This document shows, in pieces, positions 9,829-20,775 of a stretch of 52,668 nt of DNA. The position numbers and the translations under genes were made by a program. The notes beneath the pieces were generated by a model. It worked only from the letters and a program-made list of their open reading frames with translations, was not told the DNA's origin and did not search any database. Each line of letters begins with the position of its first letter. Within the stretch, counting starts at the first letter, position 1. Source of the stretch: an uncultured Alphaproteobacteria bacterium (GTDB taxonomy: Bacteria; Pseudomonadota; Alphaproteobacteria; UBA8366; JADFVY01); NCBI GenBank assembly GCA_947259105.1, contig CAMYKU010000021.1, forward strand, positions 1-52,668. The letters are read 5' to 3'.

Positions 9829-11196
9829 TCAGTAAGCGTATTCGTCGAACAGCGGCTCGACACTGCCGTTCCAGCGGTTCTCGTAGGCAGCGAGCAACTC
9901 CTCGGCCGGGGTGATACCGGTCTCGGCGATTTCGTGCAGGGCGTTCAGGTAATGCGCCTCGTCCTCGCCGAAATGATCCTGCGCGGCGCGGGCCTTGAGC
10001 CCGTCCGCCGCGATCGCCAGAACGTCCTTCGCAAGATCCTGCATGGTACCGCCGCGGAACGGGGTCTTCAGCGCCGTGCGGGGCGCCTCGGCACGCAGCG
10101 TCTCGCGCTCCTCCATCGACCAGTCGCGGCACAGGGTCCAGGCCGCCTCCAGCGCCGCGTCGTCATAGAGCAGGCCAACCCAGAGCGCCGGCAGCGCACA
10201 CAGCCGCCGCCACGGCCCGCCGTCGGCGCCGCGCATCTCCAGGTAATGCTTCAGCCGCACTTCCGGGAAGGCGGTGGTGATATGGTCGGCCCAGTCGCCG
10301 ATACTGGGGATCTGGCCCTCGAATCCTGCCAGCCGGCCGGCCATGAAGTCGCGGAACGACTTGCCGGCCACGTCGGCATAGTTGCCGTCGCGGTAGACGA
10401 AATACATCGGCACGTCGAGGATATAGTCGACCCAGCGCTCGAAGCCGAAACCGTCCTCGAACACGAACGGTAGCATGCCCGAACGATCGGGGTCGGTGTC
10501 GGTCCAGATATGGCTGCGGTAGCTCAGATACCCGTTCGGCTTGCCCTCGGTGAACGGCGAATTGGCGAACAGCGCCGTCGCGACCGGCTGCAATGCCAGC
10601 GCGACGCGAAACTTCTTCACCATGTCCGCCTCCGACGAAAAATCGAGATTCACCTGCACCGTACAAGTGCGCGTCATCATGTCGACACCGAGACTGCCGC
10701 GCGTCGGCATATAGCGCCGCATGATCTTGTAGCGGCCCTTGGGCATCCACGAGATATCGTCGCGGCGGGCCTTGGGCTGGAAACCGAGACCGATCATCCC
10801 GGCGCCCATCTCACCGCAGATCTCCTTCACCTGACGCAGATGCTCGTTCACCTCGTGGCAGGTCTCGTGGATGTTGCGCAGCGGGGCGCCCGACAGCTCG
10901 AACTGGCCGCCCGGCTCCAGCGTGATCGAACAGCCATCCGCCATGCGCAGGGCGATGATATTGTCGCCCTCGAACACCGGCTCCCAGCCGAACCGCTCGA
11001 GTCCTTCGAGCAGCGCCGCGATGCCGGGGCGGCCGTCATAGGCAAGCGGGCGGTGGCCCTTCAGGTCGTAGACGAATTTTTCGTGCTCGGTGCCGATGCG
11101 CCACGCGTCGCGCGGCTTGCTGCCGTGCTCCAGATATTCGACGAGCTGACGCTTGCTGGTGACCGGACTGCCGCCGGAGCTCGAAGGTGCTGACAT
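9829..11196 (-). CDS. gshA: Glutamate-cysteine ligase (GCS2 / plant type)
   Basis: First enzyme of glutathione synthesis: joins L-glutamate and L-cysteine using ATP in the cytoplasm. The 455-residue form begins [20 protein letters not shown]; reading further upstream would run into rsmE. The family signature IGTEHEKF is near residue 34, and the conserved [11 protein letters not shown] and [12 protein letters not shown] segments follow. This is the plant/alphaproteobacterial GCS2 type, not the E. coli type. It begins 37 bases after rsmE on the same strand. rsmE-gshA is a frequent alphaproteobacterial pair and is probably co-transcribed. Confidence 0.95.
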   Translation of the reverse strand: MSAPSSSGGSPVTSKRQLVEYLEHGSKPRDAWRIGTEHEKFVYDLKGHRPLAYDGRPGIAALLEGLERFGWEPVFEGDNIIALRMADGCSITLEPGGQFELSGAPLRNIHETCHEVNEHLRQVKEICGEMGAGMIGLGFQPKARRDDISWMPKGRYKIMRRYMPTRGSLGVDMMTRTCTVQVNLDFSSEADMVKKFRVALALQPVATALFANSPFTEGKPNGYLSYRSHIWTDTDPDRSGMLPFVFEDGFGFERWVDYILDVPMYFVYRDGNYADVAGKSFRDFMAGRLAGFEGQIPSIGDWADHITTAFPEVRLKHYLEMRGADGGPWRRLCALPALWVGLLYDDAALEAAWTLCRDWSMEERETLRAEAPRTALKTPFRGGTMQDLAKDVLAIAADGLKARAAQDHFGEDEAHYLNALHEIAETGITPAEELLAAYENRWNGSVEPLFDEYAY

Positions 11197-11233
11197 GCGC
11201 TTGATCCCGCCCGTTCCGAGAGCCGTGTGTTGC

Positions 11234-11992
11234 TTAGTTTCGCCTGGGCGGCCGCAATTGCCAGTCGCCGAGCGCAGACTGCCAGCAGGAAAGCGCCGCC
11301 AGCGCCGCCGTGTCGGCCCGAAGAATTCGGGGCCCCAAGCCGACCGAAGTAACAAAGGGGAGTTTCTGCAACGCGTCAAGCTCCGTCTGTTCGAATCCGC
11401 CTTCCGGCCCGGTGAGGATCGCGCTCGGCCCGGCACGACCCATCCGCCCCAGAACGTCGTGAATAGGCTCTGCCGCCCCGGTTTCCGCGCACAGCAGAAT
11501 CTGGCGTCCGTCGGGCCAGTCGTCAAAGATGCGCGACAGCGGCGCCGCATCCCGGATTTGGGGGACGGTCAGCCGCTCGCACTGCTCCGCCGCTTCGATG
11601 GCGTTCGCTTCCATCCTCTCGCGCCTGACCCGCTCGACAACGGTGCGGCGGGTGATCGCCGGGACCAGCGCGGAGACCCCCAGTTCGGTGGCCTTTTGCA
11701 CCAGGAAATCCAGCGGCGCGCGCTTCACCGGGGCGAACACCAGCCAGAGATCGGGCTCGGGGCGTTGGTCGCGCAGGCGCGTTTCTACCGTCAACGTAGC
11801 GCCGTTTTTCGCCACTGACCCGATCCGCGCCAGCCATTCGCCGTCGCGCCCGTTGAACAGGGCGATCGCCGCGCCCGACGCGAGCCGCAGCACGTGCGCG
11901 AGGTAATGCGCCTGGCTGCGTGCGAGCGCCACCTCCGTGCCCGCCGCCAGCAGGTCGCGCACATATAGTCTTGCATCGAGTCTGTCCGCCAT
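11234..11992 (-). CDS. rsmE: 16S rRNA (uracil-1498-N3)-methyltransferase
   Basis: Methylates U1498 of 16S rRNA using S-adenosylmethionine. The 252-residue protein starts [18 protein letters not shown] and has an N-terminal PUA-like domain ([18 protein letters not shown]) and a C-terminal SPOUT trefoil-knot domain. The cofactor-site motifs [14 protein letters not shown] and [16 protein letters not shown] are clear. The start at 11992 is chosen because the protein then aligns with the family N-terminus, although an open frame continues upstream across ubiA. It is divergent from ubiA with a 69-base gap and lies upstream of gshA. Confidence 0.94.
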   Translation of the reverse strand: MADRLDARLYVRDLLAAGTEVALARSQAHYLAHVLRLASGAAIALFNGRDGEWLARIGSVAKNGATLTVETRLRDQRPEPDLWLVFAPVKRAPLDFLVQKATELGVSALVPAITRRTVVERVRRERMEANAIEAAEQCERLTVPQIRDAAPLSRIFDDWPDGRQILLCAETGAAEPIHDVLGRMGRAGPSAILTGPEGGFEQTELDALQKLPFVTSVGLGPRILRADTAALAALSCWQSALGDWQLRPPRRN

Positions 11993-12061
11993 CCGTCGGC
12001 CCTCTGCCTGCGCCCGCCATCGGTGCTTGTCGCGCGGGTCGCGTAACGGCAAGATTAGCCC

Positions 12062-13000
12062 ATGAACGACGGCACACAAAGCCGGGACGATGCGCCCGAC
12101 ATCCCGAGCGCCGACTGGGTCGACCGGCTGGCCCCGGCGCGGCTGCGCCCCTGGATGCGGCTCGCGCGGCTGGACAGGCCGATCGGGACCTGGCTGCTGC
12201 TGCTGCCCTGCTGGTGGAGCATGGCGCTGGCCACCGCCGCACAGCCGGATCCCGCCTGGCCAAATCCTTGGTACCTGCTGCTGTTTGCGGTCGGCGCCAC
12301 GGTGATGCGGGGGGCGGGCTGCACCTGGAACGACATCACCGACCGCGAAATCGACGGGAAGGTCGCGCGGACGGCAACCCGACCGATTCCCAGCGGCCAG
12401 GTCAGGATCCGCGGGGCGCTGGTATTCATGATCCTGCTGATGCTGACCGGGCTGGCCGTCCTGCTGAGTTTCAATCGCTATGCCGTCGCCGTCGGGGTGG
12501 CATCCCTGCTGCTGGTCTTCCCGTATCCTTTCATGAAGCGAATCACCTGGTGGCCGCAAGCCTGGCTCGGGCTGACCTTCAACTGGGGAGCGCTGGTCGG
12601 CTGGCCGGCGGTGGCCGGCGGCCTCGCCGCGGCGCCGCTCCTGATGTATGCCGCCGGCTTCTTCTGGACACTGGGGTACGATACGATCTACGCCCACCAG
12701 GACAAGGAGGACGATGCGCTGATCGGCGTGAAATCCTCTGCGCGCCGGCTCGGCGCGCGGACCCGCCCCTTCCTGTGGCTGTTCTATGGCATAACGGTGC
12801 TGCTGCTGGCCGCGTCCGGCTGGGCCGCCGGAATGGCGTGGCCGTTCTATGTCGGCCTTGCCGCAGCAGCGGCGCAGCTCGCCTGGCAGGCGGCGGCGAT
12901 CGATATAGACTCGCCCCGCGACTGCCTGGCCAAGTTCAAATCCAACAAATGGTTCGGCCTGATTCTGCTGGCCGGGATCGTGGCGGCAGGGCGAATCTGA
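12062..13000 (+). CDS. ubiA: 4-hydroxybenzoate polyprenyltransferase
   Basis: Attaches the polyprenyl tail to 4-hydroxybenzoate, the first membrane step of ubiquinone synthesis. The 312-residue protein has about eight transmembrane helices. The two Asp-rich motifs binding the Mg-diphosphate are visible as NDITDREIDGKVARTATRP and DTIYAHQDKEDD. The IGTWLLLLPCWWS segment is typical of UbiA. The gene is divergent from rsmE and convergent with the DUF302 gene 22 bases away. It belongs to a quinone theme with ubiD (14936) and ubiTUV (28460-31010), although the loci are not adjacent. Confidence 0.95.
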   Translation: MNDGTQSRDDAPDIPSADWVDRLAPARLRPWMRLARLDRPIGTWLLLLPCWWSMALATAAQPDPAWPNPWYLLLFAVGATVMRGAGCTWNDITDREIDGKVARTATRPIPSGQVRIRGALVFMILLMLTGLAVLLSFNRYAVAVGVASLLLVFPYPFMKRITWWPQAWLGLTFNWGALVGWPAVAGGLAAAPLLMYAAGFFWTLGYDTIYAHQDKEDDALIGVKSSARRLGARTRPFLWLFYGITVLLLAASGWAAGMAWPFYVGLAAAAAQLAWQAAAIDIDSPRDCLAKFKSNKWFGLILLAGIVAAGRI

Positions 13001-13022
13001 CCGCGCGCCGGCAGGATCGCTT

Positions 13023-13409
13023 TCAGACCTTGTCGATGACCTTCTTGAGCAGGCCCTGGACGGTCTTGGCGATCTCGCCGAGATTCGGGTTCTCGATCGC
13101 GGCCATGGATGCGATCGGGTCGACGGCCGAGACCTCGACTTTGCCGTCGCTGGTCTGCTGCACGGTCACGTTGCAGGGCAGCATCGTGCCGATCTTGTCC
13201 TCGGCCTGCAGCGCCTGGTAGGCGTAGTTGGGATTGCAGGCGCCAAGGATCGTATAGGGCCGGAAATCGGCGTCCAGCTTCTTCTTGAGGGTCGCCTTCA
13301 CGTCGATCGTCGTCAGGACCCCGAACCCTTCGCTCTGCAGGGCCTGGGTAACGTCGTCGATGGCCTTGTCGAAAGGCCGGTCAATGGTCTTGCTGAAATG
13401 GTAACTCAT
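13023..13409 (-). CDS. DUF302 domain protein
   Basis: A 128-residue soluble protein of the DUF302 family, unknown in biochemistry. The start at 13409 is chosen for its GAGAGG ribosome site; ATG 13421 or TTG 13424 would add four or five residues. The sequence SYHFSKTIDRPFDKAIDDVT is the family's conserved opening, and the ILGACNPNYAYQAL segment with its single cysteine and the LPCNVTVQQ segment are conserved core elements. The C-terminus is helical (IAKTVQGLLKKVIDKV). It is convergent with ubiA and divergent from the DUF2914 gene. Nothing in the context gives a role. Confidence 0.85.
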   Translation of the reverse strand: MSYHFSKTIDRPFDKAIDDVTQALQSEGFGVLTTIDVKATLKKKLDADFRPYTILGACNPNYAYQALQAEDKIGTMLPCNVTVQQTSDGKVEVSAVDPIASMAAIENPNLGEIAKTVQGLLKKVIDKV

Positions 13410-13585
13410 GGAGCCTCTCATCAATATCGTAATCCGGGGGGCCCGCGCCGGGTGACGCGGAGACGTCTCACATATAGGACTGCCGGGGCATTTGTCACGG
13501 GCCGCGCCGGGAATGCATTAAACACTGGTTAATTTGTATCGGTTACAACGTAGGGTGTTTTCACCGAACAAGGAGGAAGGCCCCG

Positions 13586-14095
13586 ATGAAAAGTCTTATC
13601 GGATCGCTTGCGGTCCTGGCCGTGGTCGCGGTTGCGGCGAGCCCGGCGATCGGCGCGGAGGGCACGATTTCGCGCGCACAGTTCACGTCGGCGGTTCTGG
13701 ATCGTGAGCCGGTCGATGAGATCACCAGCATCGACAGCAGCACGGGCAGCGTTTTCTTTTTCACCGAATTCCGCAATTTCGAAGGCACCAGCGCCAGCCA
13801 TCGCTGGGTCTACAACGGCGAGGTCAAGTTCGAGCTCTCGTTCAAGATCCGCGGATCGCGTTGGCGCGTCTATTCGCAAAAGACGCTGCCCAAGGAGTGG
13901 CTGGGCGACTGGAGGGTCGAAGTTGTTTCCGAGGACGGCACCGTTCTCGAAACGCATGATCTGAAACACGCCGTTGCCGATTCCGGCTCTGGTTCCGACG
14001 CCAGTTCCGATTCCGGCTCTGGTTCCGACTCCAGTTCCGATTCCGGCTCTGGTTCCGACTCCAGTTCCAGTTCCGACTCCGGTTCCGGCGGCTGA
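13586..14095 (+). CDS. Exported DUF2914 protein with Ser/Gly/Asp repeat tail
   Basis: A 169-residue protein with a signal peptide (MKSLIGSLAVLAVVAVAASP, cleavage probably near ASPAIGA) and a DUF2914 domain. The domain is marked by SHRWVYNGEVKFELSF, SRWRVYSQKTLP and GDWRVEVVSEDGTVLE, the pattern of this predicted beta-rich extracytoplasmic domain. The last about 38 residues are almost only Ser, Gly and Asp, encoded by a 30-base tandem repeat (13981-14070). The ribosome site AAGGAGGAAGG is very strong. The function of DUF2914 is unknown; the tail looks like a flexible, acidic, secreted linker. Convergent with the gene at 14123. Confidence 0.75.
   Translation: MKSLIGSLAVLAVVAVAASPAIGAEGTISRAQFTSAVLDREPVDEITSIDSSTGSVFFFTEFRNFEGTSASHRWVYNGEVKFELSFKIRGSRWRVYSQKTLPKEWLGDWRVEVVSEDGTVLETHDLKHAVADSGSGSDASSDSGSGSDSSSDSGSGSDSSSSSDSGSGG
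13981..14070 (+). repeat. 30-base tandem repeat coding a Ser/Gly/Asp tail
   Basis: Three nearly identical 30-base units (13981-14010, 14011-14040, 14041-14070) encode about ten residues each of the pattern SGSGSDSSSD. The first two differ at about one base, and the third diverges at its last bases. The repeat keeps the reading frame, so copy-number change would lengthen the tail without breaking the gene. Confidence 0.9.
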
Positions 14096-14122
14096 CCGGA
14101 TCGGACCTGCCACCCGCCCGGG

Positions 14123-14833
14123 TCAGATCTTAAGGCTTCGGGCCGGGTGGGCGAACGGCGCCGCGTCTTCCGCAAGGGCAGCAGTGCAGGCCGTGCGGAA
14201 GCCGCCGTCGTCGACGAGCTTGAAGACGAATTCGTCCGGACTGTCGTCCGGCGCGAAGCGCTTTCTTATGATCTCCAGGATTCCCGCCGTGGTCAGCGCC
14301 CTGGGACGCCGGCCTTCCGCCGGAACCGCGGCCAGGGCCACCGCATCGCCATCGTGCATGAGGTGCCCGTTCACCCCGACATAGAGATACACGCTTTCGA
14401 GGCCGGCCCCGCAATCGAGCGCCAGGTCGATCTTCTCGATCACCGCGAACTCGTACTTCGCGGCTGAAAGCTCCGTTCCGTGCATGATGTCAAGCTGACG
14501 GTCGTCGAGCCATGTCACCGACAGGGTCACCACGGTTCCGGGCGCATGCTGCAGCATGGCCGGGACGGCGCCGTAACGGGTGATATGGGCGGAGTAGTAG
14601 ATATCGAAATCGGCCAGCCGGGCACGCTGCACCGGAATCTCGCCCGAGTCGCCGAATTTCCGGGTCAACTGCTGCGGCGACTGGTTGGAGCCGATCGCCA
14701 GGACCGGCGTGCGGCCCGACCGCGCCGCCGGATCGAAGGCGGCGACGGCGCCGCCATTCCATGTGTAGGAGCCGTCGGGAATCGCATACGGGTAGCTCCG
14801 TGCGCGCTCCAGCTTGGCGGTTCGTTCAGGCAT
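14123..14833 (-). CDS. Unknown protein, possibly gamma-glutamylcyclotransferase-like fold
   Basis: A 236-residue soluble protein with no signal peptide. The segment [19 protein letters not shown] resembles the YGSN-type loop of gamma-glutamylcyclotransferase-like proteins, and [11 protein letters not shown]-like text follows at about residue 82 ([20 protein letters not shown]-like, here AVPAML). The catalytic glutamate expected in that family cannot be placed with certainty, so the relation is suggestive only. The gene is convergent with the DUF2914 gene and divergent from ubiD by 102 bases. I do not recognise a specific named family. Confidence 0.6.
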   Translation of the reverse strand: MPERTAKLERARSYPYAIPDGSYTWNGGAVAAFDPAARSGRTPVLAIGSNQSPQQLTRKFGDSGEIPVQRARLADFDIYYSAHITRYGAVPAMLQHAPGTVVTLSVTWLDDRQLDIMHGTELSAAKYEFAVIEKIDLALDCGAGLESVYLYVGVNGHLMHDGDAVALAAVPAEGRRPRALTTAGILEIIRKRFAPDDSPDEFVFKLVDDGGFRTACTAALAEDAAPFAHPARSLKI

Positions 14834-14935
14834 GACGCAGGAATATCACATCGCGGCCGGCCCTTGAAGCGCGGGCATACACTTGACGCCGCTGCCGCGA
14901 GGGTCTGTATAGGACCCGAACCAGTGGTGCAACTC

Positions 14936-16444
14936 ATGTCCTATTCCTCCCTGCGCGACTTCATCCATCATCTGGAATCGAGCGGCAAGCTCGTACGGGT
15001 TTCCGCGCCGGTTTCGCCTGAGCTGGAGATGACCGAGATCCAGACGCGCCTGCTGGCCCAGCAGGGGCCGGCGGTGCTGTTCGAAAATGTCGTGGGGACG
15101 GACGGAAAAAAATACGGCATGCCGGTGCTGGCCAACCTGTTCGGCACTACGGAGCGCGTGGCCTGGGGCATGGGGCGTGAATCGCATGAATTGCGCGAGA
15201 TCGGCGAATCGCTGGCCTTCCTGCGCCAGCCCGAACCGCCGGGGGGCTGGCGCGAGGCCATGGACATGCTGCCGATGGTGAAGACCGTCATGGCCATGAA
15301 GCCGAAATCGACCAGTCGCGCACCCTGCCAGGAGGTGGTGCTGCAGGGTGATGACATCGACCTTGCGCAATTGCCGGTCCAGACCTGCTGGCCGGGCGAA
15401 CCGGCGCCGCTGATCACTTGGCCGCTGGTGGTCACCAAGGGGCCGGGCAAGAAGCGCGAGGACGACCACAATCTGGGCATCTACCGGATGCAGGTGACCG
15501 GCCGCAACACGACGCTGATGCGCTGGCTGAAACATCGCGGCGGCGCGCAGCACCACGCGCGCTGGAAACGGGAAATGAGCGAGCCTCTGCCTGTTGCCGC
15601 CGTGATCGGCGCCGACCCGGGAACCATCCTGGCCGCCGTGACGCCGGTCCCCGACACGCTGTCGGAATACCAGTTCGCCGGCCTGCTGCGCGGGCAGAAG
15701 GTGGAACTGGTGAACTGCAAGACCGTTCCGCTGAAGGTCCCGGCGCAGGCCGAGATCGTACTGGAGGGCCATGTATCGCTGCAGGATTATGGCGACGAAG
15801 GCCCTTATGGCGACCATACCGGCTACTACAATTCGGTCGAATCCTTCCCGGTCTTCACGATATCGGCCATCACCATGCGCAAGGACCCGATCTATCTCAG
15901 CACTTTCACCGGGCGGCCGCCGGACGAGCCCAGCGTGCTGGGCCAGGCGCTGAACGAGGTGTTCATCCCGCTGCTGCAGCAGCAGTTCCCGGAGATCACC
16001 GATTTCTGGCTGCCGCCGGAAGGCTGTTCCTACCGCATCGCGGTGGTGTCGATGAAAAAGGCCTATCCCGGCCACGCCAAGCGCGTGATGATGGGCGTCT
16101 GGTCCTATCTGCGCCAGTTCATGTACACGAAGTGGGTCATCGTGGTGGACGACGACATCGACGCGCGCTCATGGGCGGACGTGACATGGGCGATCTCGAC
16201 CCGCATGGACCCTGCCCGCGACATCACGCTGGTCGAAAACACGCCGATCGATTATCTGGATTTCGCCTCGCCCGAGTCGGGACTCGGCTCGAAGATCGGC
16301 CTGGACGCAACCGACAAATGGCCGCCGGAAACCAAGCGCGAGTGGGGCCGCAAGATCCGCATGGACGACGCCGTTATCGAAAAGGTCTCGGCCATGTGGC
16401 CCGAACTCGGCCTGCCGGGCGACGGCGAGCCGATCTGGAAATGA
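14936..16444 (+). CDS. ubiD: UbiD family 3-polyprenyl-4-hydroxybenzoate decarboxylase
   Basis: Prenylated-FMN-dependent decarboxylase that removes the ring carboxyl in ubiquinone synthesis. The 502-residue form starts [20 protein letters not shown], the normal UbiD length. Family segments are [14 protein letters not shown] (cofactor/metal region), [27 protein letters not shown] and [14 protein letters not shown]. An upstream in-frame extension to 14480 overlaps the opposite gene and is rejected. Its prFMN supplier UbiX is not in the window. The match is to the ubiquinone clade rather than aromatic-acid decarboxylases, judged by length and the conserved C-terminus. Confidence 0.93.
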   Translation: MSYSSLRDFIHHLESSGKLVRVSAPVSPELEMTEIQTRLLAQQGPAVLFENVVGTDGKKYGMPVLANLFGTTERVAWGMGRESHELREIGESLAFLRQPEPPGGWREAMDMLPMVKTVMAMKPKSTSRAPCQEVVLQGDDIDLAQLPVQTCWPGEPAPLITWPLVVTKGPGKKREDDHNLGIYRMQVTGRNTTLMRWLKHRGGAQHHARWKREMSEPLPVAAVIGADPGTILAAVTPVPDTLSEYQFAGLLRGQKVELVNCKTVPLKVPAQAEIVLEGHVSLQDYGDEGPYGDHTGYYNSVESFPVFTISAITMRKDPIYLSTFTGRPPDEPSVLGQALNEVFIPLLQQQFPEITDFWLPPEGCSYRIAVVSMKKAYPGHAKRVMMGVWSYLRQFMYTKWVIVVDDDIDARSWADVTWAISTRMDPARDITLVENTPIDYLDFASPESGLGSKIGLDATDKWPPETKREWGRKIRMDDAVIEKVSAMWPELGLPGDGEPIWK

Positions 16445-16465
16445 CCGGCCGGTGCGAAACAGTGA

Positions 16466-16487
16466 CGGCGGGTCCGAAGCCCCGCCG
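16466..16487. terminator. Hairpin between convergent ubiD and the DsrE-like gene
   Basis: CGGCGGG (16466-16472) pairs with CCCGCCG (16481-16487) around an 8-base loop, in the 85-base gap between two convergent genes. There is no T-run, so it may act only weakly or through Rho. Confidence 0.4.
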
Positions 16488-16529
16488 CCGGTCAGTGAGG
16501 GTTTGCCCCTCTCTTACCCGTATCTTCTG

Positions 16530-16982
16530 CTACGGCCGGATATAGGTCCAGCCCTCCTCCTGAAGTTCCATCAGCCGCACCGCACCGGAGGGCACCACGG
16601 TCGCCTCGCTGACCAGCTTCGGCGCCTTTCCCTCCTTCTTGGTCATGCCGGTCAGGGTATTGCCGCAGGCCGAGAAACCGATATTTTCATGCTCCAGCGA
16701 CATCGCGGCGATGCGGGTTTTCACCGGTGAGGTGTCCTCGCGGAGCATATGCAGTCCCGGTCCGTAGGCGACGATCTCTATCTTCACCGTTTCGCCTTTG
16801 GCCTCGTAATACTTGGTGACGTTGGCCGCGTTGTTGAGCGCGATGTTCATCTTGCCTTTGTCGTTGTCATCCACGTGGATGGCCAGGTAGTGGACCTTGC
16901 CCTCGGCCATCGCCGGCTGGCCGGACGCGACGACGAACAGGCTGCCCGTCACCAGCAGGACCGCGATCATAACGTTCCTCAT
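16530..16982 (-). CDS. Periplasmic DsrE/DsrF-like family protein
   Basis: A 150-residue exported protein with a signal peptide (MRNVMIAVLLVTGSLFVVAS, cleavage near QPAMA-EG) and a DsrE-like Rossmann-type domain: HYLAIHVDDND, a long helix, IEIVAYGPGLHML, and GFSACGNTL with a single conserved cysteine near residue 107. Cytoplasmic DsrE proteins relay sulfur on such a cysteine; the role of exported members is unknown. The ribosome site GGGAGGAAAG is strong. It is convergent with ubiD and divergent from pmbA (about 300 bases). Confidence 0.8.
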   Translation of the reverse strand: MRNVMIAVLLVTGSLFVVASGQPAMAEGKVHYLAIHVDDNDKGKMNIALNNAANVTKYYEAKGETVKIEIVAYGPGLHMLREDTSPVKTRIAAMSLEHENIGFSACGNTLTGMTKKEGKAPKLVSEATVVPSGAVRLMELQEEGWTYIRP

Positions 16983-17283
16983 TAAACTCTTTCCTCCCTG
17001 GTATTTCGATCGTTCGGTGGTTGTCTAGTGCTGTCACATATGAACTTGCGAATATGATTGAACCAGAACAGCCGGCCCAGGCAAAGGCACTATTTCGTGA
17101 ACACCCGGCAAACCGCGGCAGCCGGGCCAAAGCCGGAGGACTCCGGTCGGTTCGCGGCCAGGCGTAAAATACCGTCTTCCGGAGACGCGCCGCTGGCCTA
17201 AGGGCAGGCGGGTGGCTATATAGGTCTGGGCGCGGCATCACCGGGCCGCGTCTTCAAAAGCCCGCAACCGGACATTGAACGAT
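16983..17283. other. Divergent intergenic region between DsrE-like gene and pmbA
   Basis: About 300 bases without a supported gene. It should contain the divergent promoters of the two flanking genes. A direct inspection finds no FNR or RegR-type dyad, no hairpin with T-run and no RNA gene. The left 60 bases are less GC-rich than average. Confidence 0.5.
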
Positions 17284-18657
17284 ATGCCGAAGCTGCCGCC
17301 GCAAACCACCCTGACGGATACCGACGAGGCCCTGACCCTGCTGGATGACCTGGTCAGGATCGCGGAGGCGCGCGGCGCGGACGCGGCGGATGCGCTGCTG
17401 GTCAACGGCGTGTCGCTGTCGGTCGCGCAACGTCTGGGCCGGCAGGAAAAACTGGAGCGGGCCGAGGGCAACGATCTGGGACTGCGTGTCCTGGTCGGCA
17501 AGAAGCAGGCGATCGCGTCGTCGAACGACTGGACCCAGGACAGCCTCGATGAACTCGTCGACCGTGCGCTGGCCATGGCCGCCGCGGTGCCGGACGATCC
17601 GTATTGCGGCCTGCCCGACGCCGACGAGGTCTTCGCGGGGCCGCTGATCGACCCGGACATCTGCGACGATACCGAGCCCGACGTCGCCACGCTGACCGCA
17701 CGGGCGAAGATATGCGAGGACGCCGCGCGGGCGGTCGAGGGCGTTACCAATTCCGAGGGCGCCGAGGCAAGCTGGAGCCTGACGGAGATTGCGCTGCTCG
17801 CCTCGAACGGCTTCGCGGGCAGCTACGCGGTGTCACGGCATGGCGTGGGAACAGCGGTCGTGGCGGGCAATGGCGGCGGCATGGAGCGGGACTACGAATT
17901 TTCGAGCACCGTCTTCATGGACGATCTGGACGATCCGGCGGAAGTCGGCGAGCGGGCCGGAGTCCGCGCCACCAGCCGGCTCGGCGCGCGGAAAGTCGAA
18001 ACCGTAAAGGTACCGGTCGTCTACGACCCGCGGGTTGCCGGCTCGCTGGTCGGGCATCTTGCGTCGGCCGCAAACGGCGCTGCCGTGGCGCGCGGCACCA
18101 GTTTCCTGAAGGACAGTATGGACCAGCAGATCTTCGCCGAGGGCGTCGGCATCGTCGACAATCCGCACCGCAGCCGCGGGCTGAGGTCGAAACCGTTCGA
18201 TGGCGAAGGCATGGCCAACCCGTCCCTGAACCTGATCGAGAACGGTGTCCTGAAAAACTGGGTGCTGGATCTGCGCTCGGCGCGGCAACTGGATCTGCAA
18301 ACCACGGGCCGCGCGGCGCGCGGCGCCTCCTCGCCGCCGGCGCCGGCGGTCACGAACCTCTACATGAAGTCGGGCCCGCCATCGCCACGCGACCTGATCA
18401 AGAGCATCAAGAACGGGTTTTACGTGGTCGAGCTGATCGGGTTCGGCGTCAACATGATCACCGGCGACTACAGCCGCGGCGCGGCCGGTTTCTGGATCGA
18501 GAACGGCGAGGTGACCTATCCGGTCAGCGAGATGACCATCGCCGGCAATCTCAAGGACATGTTCCGCAACATGTCGCCGGCGAACGATCTGGAGTTCCGC
18601 TACGGAACCAACGCCCCGACCATCCGGGTTGAAGGCATGACCGTGGCCGGCTCCTGA
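17284..18657 (+). CDS. pmbA: TldE/PmbA metalloprotease partner subunit
   Basis: Non-catalytic partner of TldD; together they form a barrel-like heterodimeric protease. The 457-residue protein is family length. Unlike tldD it has no HExxxH motif, as expected. Typical segments are NDLGLRVLVGKKQAIASSND, SWSLTEIALLASNGFAG and GAAGFWIENGEVTYPVSEMT. An ATG at 17284 is chosen; TTG at 17275 would add three residues. No strong ribosome site is visible. The gene is monocistronic, about 10 kb from tldD, so the two are expressed separately. Confidence 0.93.
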   Translation: MPKLPPQTTLTDTDEALTLLDDLVRIAEARGADAADALLVNGVSLSVAQRLGRQEKLERAEGNDLGLRVLVGKKQAIASSNDWTQDSLDELVDRALAMAAAVPDDPYCGLPDADEVFAGPLIDPDICDDTEPDVATLTARAKICEDAARAVEGVTNSEGAEASWSLTEIALLASNGFAGSYAVSRHGVGTAVVAGNGGGMERDYEFSSTVFMDDLDDPAEVGERAGVRATSRLGARKVETVKVPVVYDPRVAGSLVGHLASAANGAAVARGTSFLKDSMDQQIFAEGVGIVDNPHRSRGLRSKPFDGEGMANPSLNLIENGVLKNWVLDLRSARQLDLQTTGRAARGASSPPAPAVTNLYMKSGPPSPRDLIKSIKNGFYVVELIGFGVNMITGDYSRGAAGFWIENGEVTYPVSEMTIAGNLKDMFRNMSPANDLEFRYGTNAPTIRVEGMTVAGS

Positions 18658-18702
18658 GCCCGGGATCTTCGTGGTGGCTGAGGCGTCGCGCTACCGCGAT
18701 GC

Positions 18703-18731
18703 TTGACCCGTCGCATTCCCCCGGTTAACGT
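18703..18731 (+). promoter_or_regulatory. Predicted promoter of the leu leader-leuA transcript
   Basis: TTGACC (18703-18708) and TAACGT (18726-18731) are separated by exactly 17 bases. The predicted start point, near 18738, falls at or one base before the ATG of the leader peptide. The leader would therefore be translated from a transcript with almost no 5-prime untranslated region. Confidence 0.55.
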
Positions 18732-18738
18732 TGCCGGC

Positions 18739-18798
18739 ATGAACACACCATCCTGCAAACGGTTTCTGAGCCTCCTCCTTACCGGCCCGGCCTCCTGA
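18739..18798 (+). CDS. leuL: Leucine-rich leader peptide of the leuA attenuator
   Basis: A 19-residue reading frame, MNTPSCKRFLSLLLTGPAS, ending in TGA. Four of five consecutive codons are leucine (CTG AGC CTC CTC CTT). This is the sensing device of transcription attenuation: ribosomes stall on these codons when charged leucyl-tRNA is scarce. The stop codon lies in the loop of the downstream hairpin. No Shine-Dalgarno sequence precedes it, consistent with leaderless initiation at the predicted transcription start. Leucine leader peptides upstream of leuA are known in alphaproteobacteria; this one is called from codon content, position and structure. Confidence 0.75.
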   Translation: MNTPSCKRFLSLLLTGPAS

Positions 18799-18825
18799 CC
18801 GGAGCGCCGGGGAACCGCGTTTTTT
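18760..18825 (+). terminator. Attenuator hairpin and T-run upstream of leuA
   Basis: CCCGGC plus CTCC (18786-18795) pairs with GGAG, a bulged C, and GCCGGG (18801-18811) around the loop TGACC, which contains the leader stop codon. A longer-range stem, CGGTTTC (18760-18766) with GGAACCG (18811-18817), would close the structure just before six T residues (18820-18825). The two alternatives overlap the leucine codons. A ribosome stalled there would block the outer stem and could allow read-through to leuA, whose start lies 222 bases further on. Confidence 0.65.
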
Positions 18826-20772
<1,947 letters not shown>

Positions 20773-20775
20773 CTG

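Noticed and set aside
13981-14070. CRISPR-like repeat
   Set aside because: The repeats are contiguous, in frame and without spacers. No cas gene is present.
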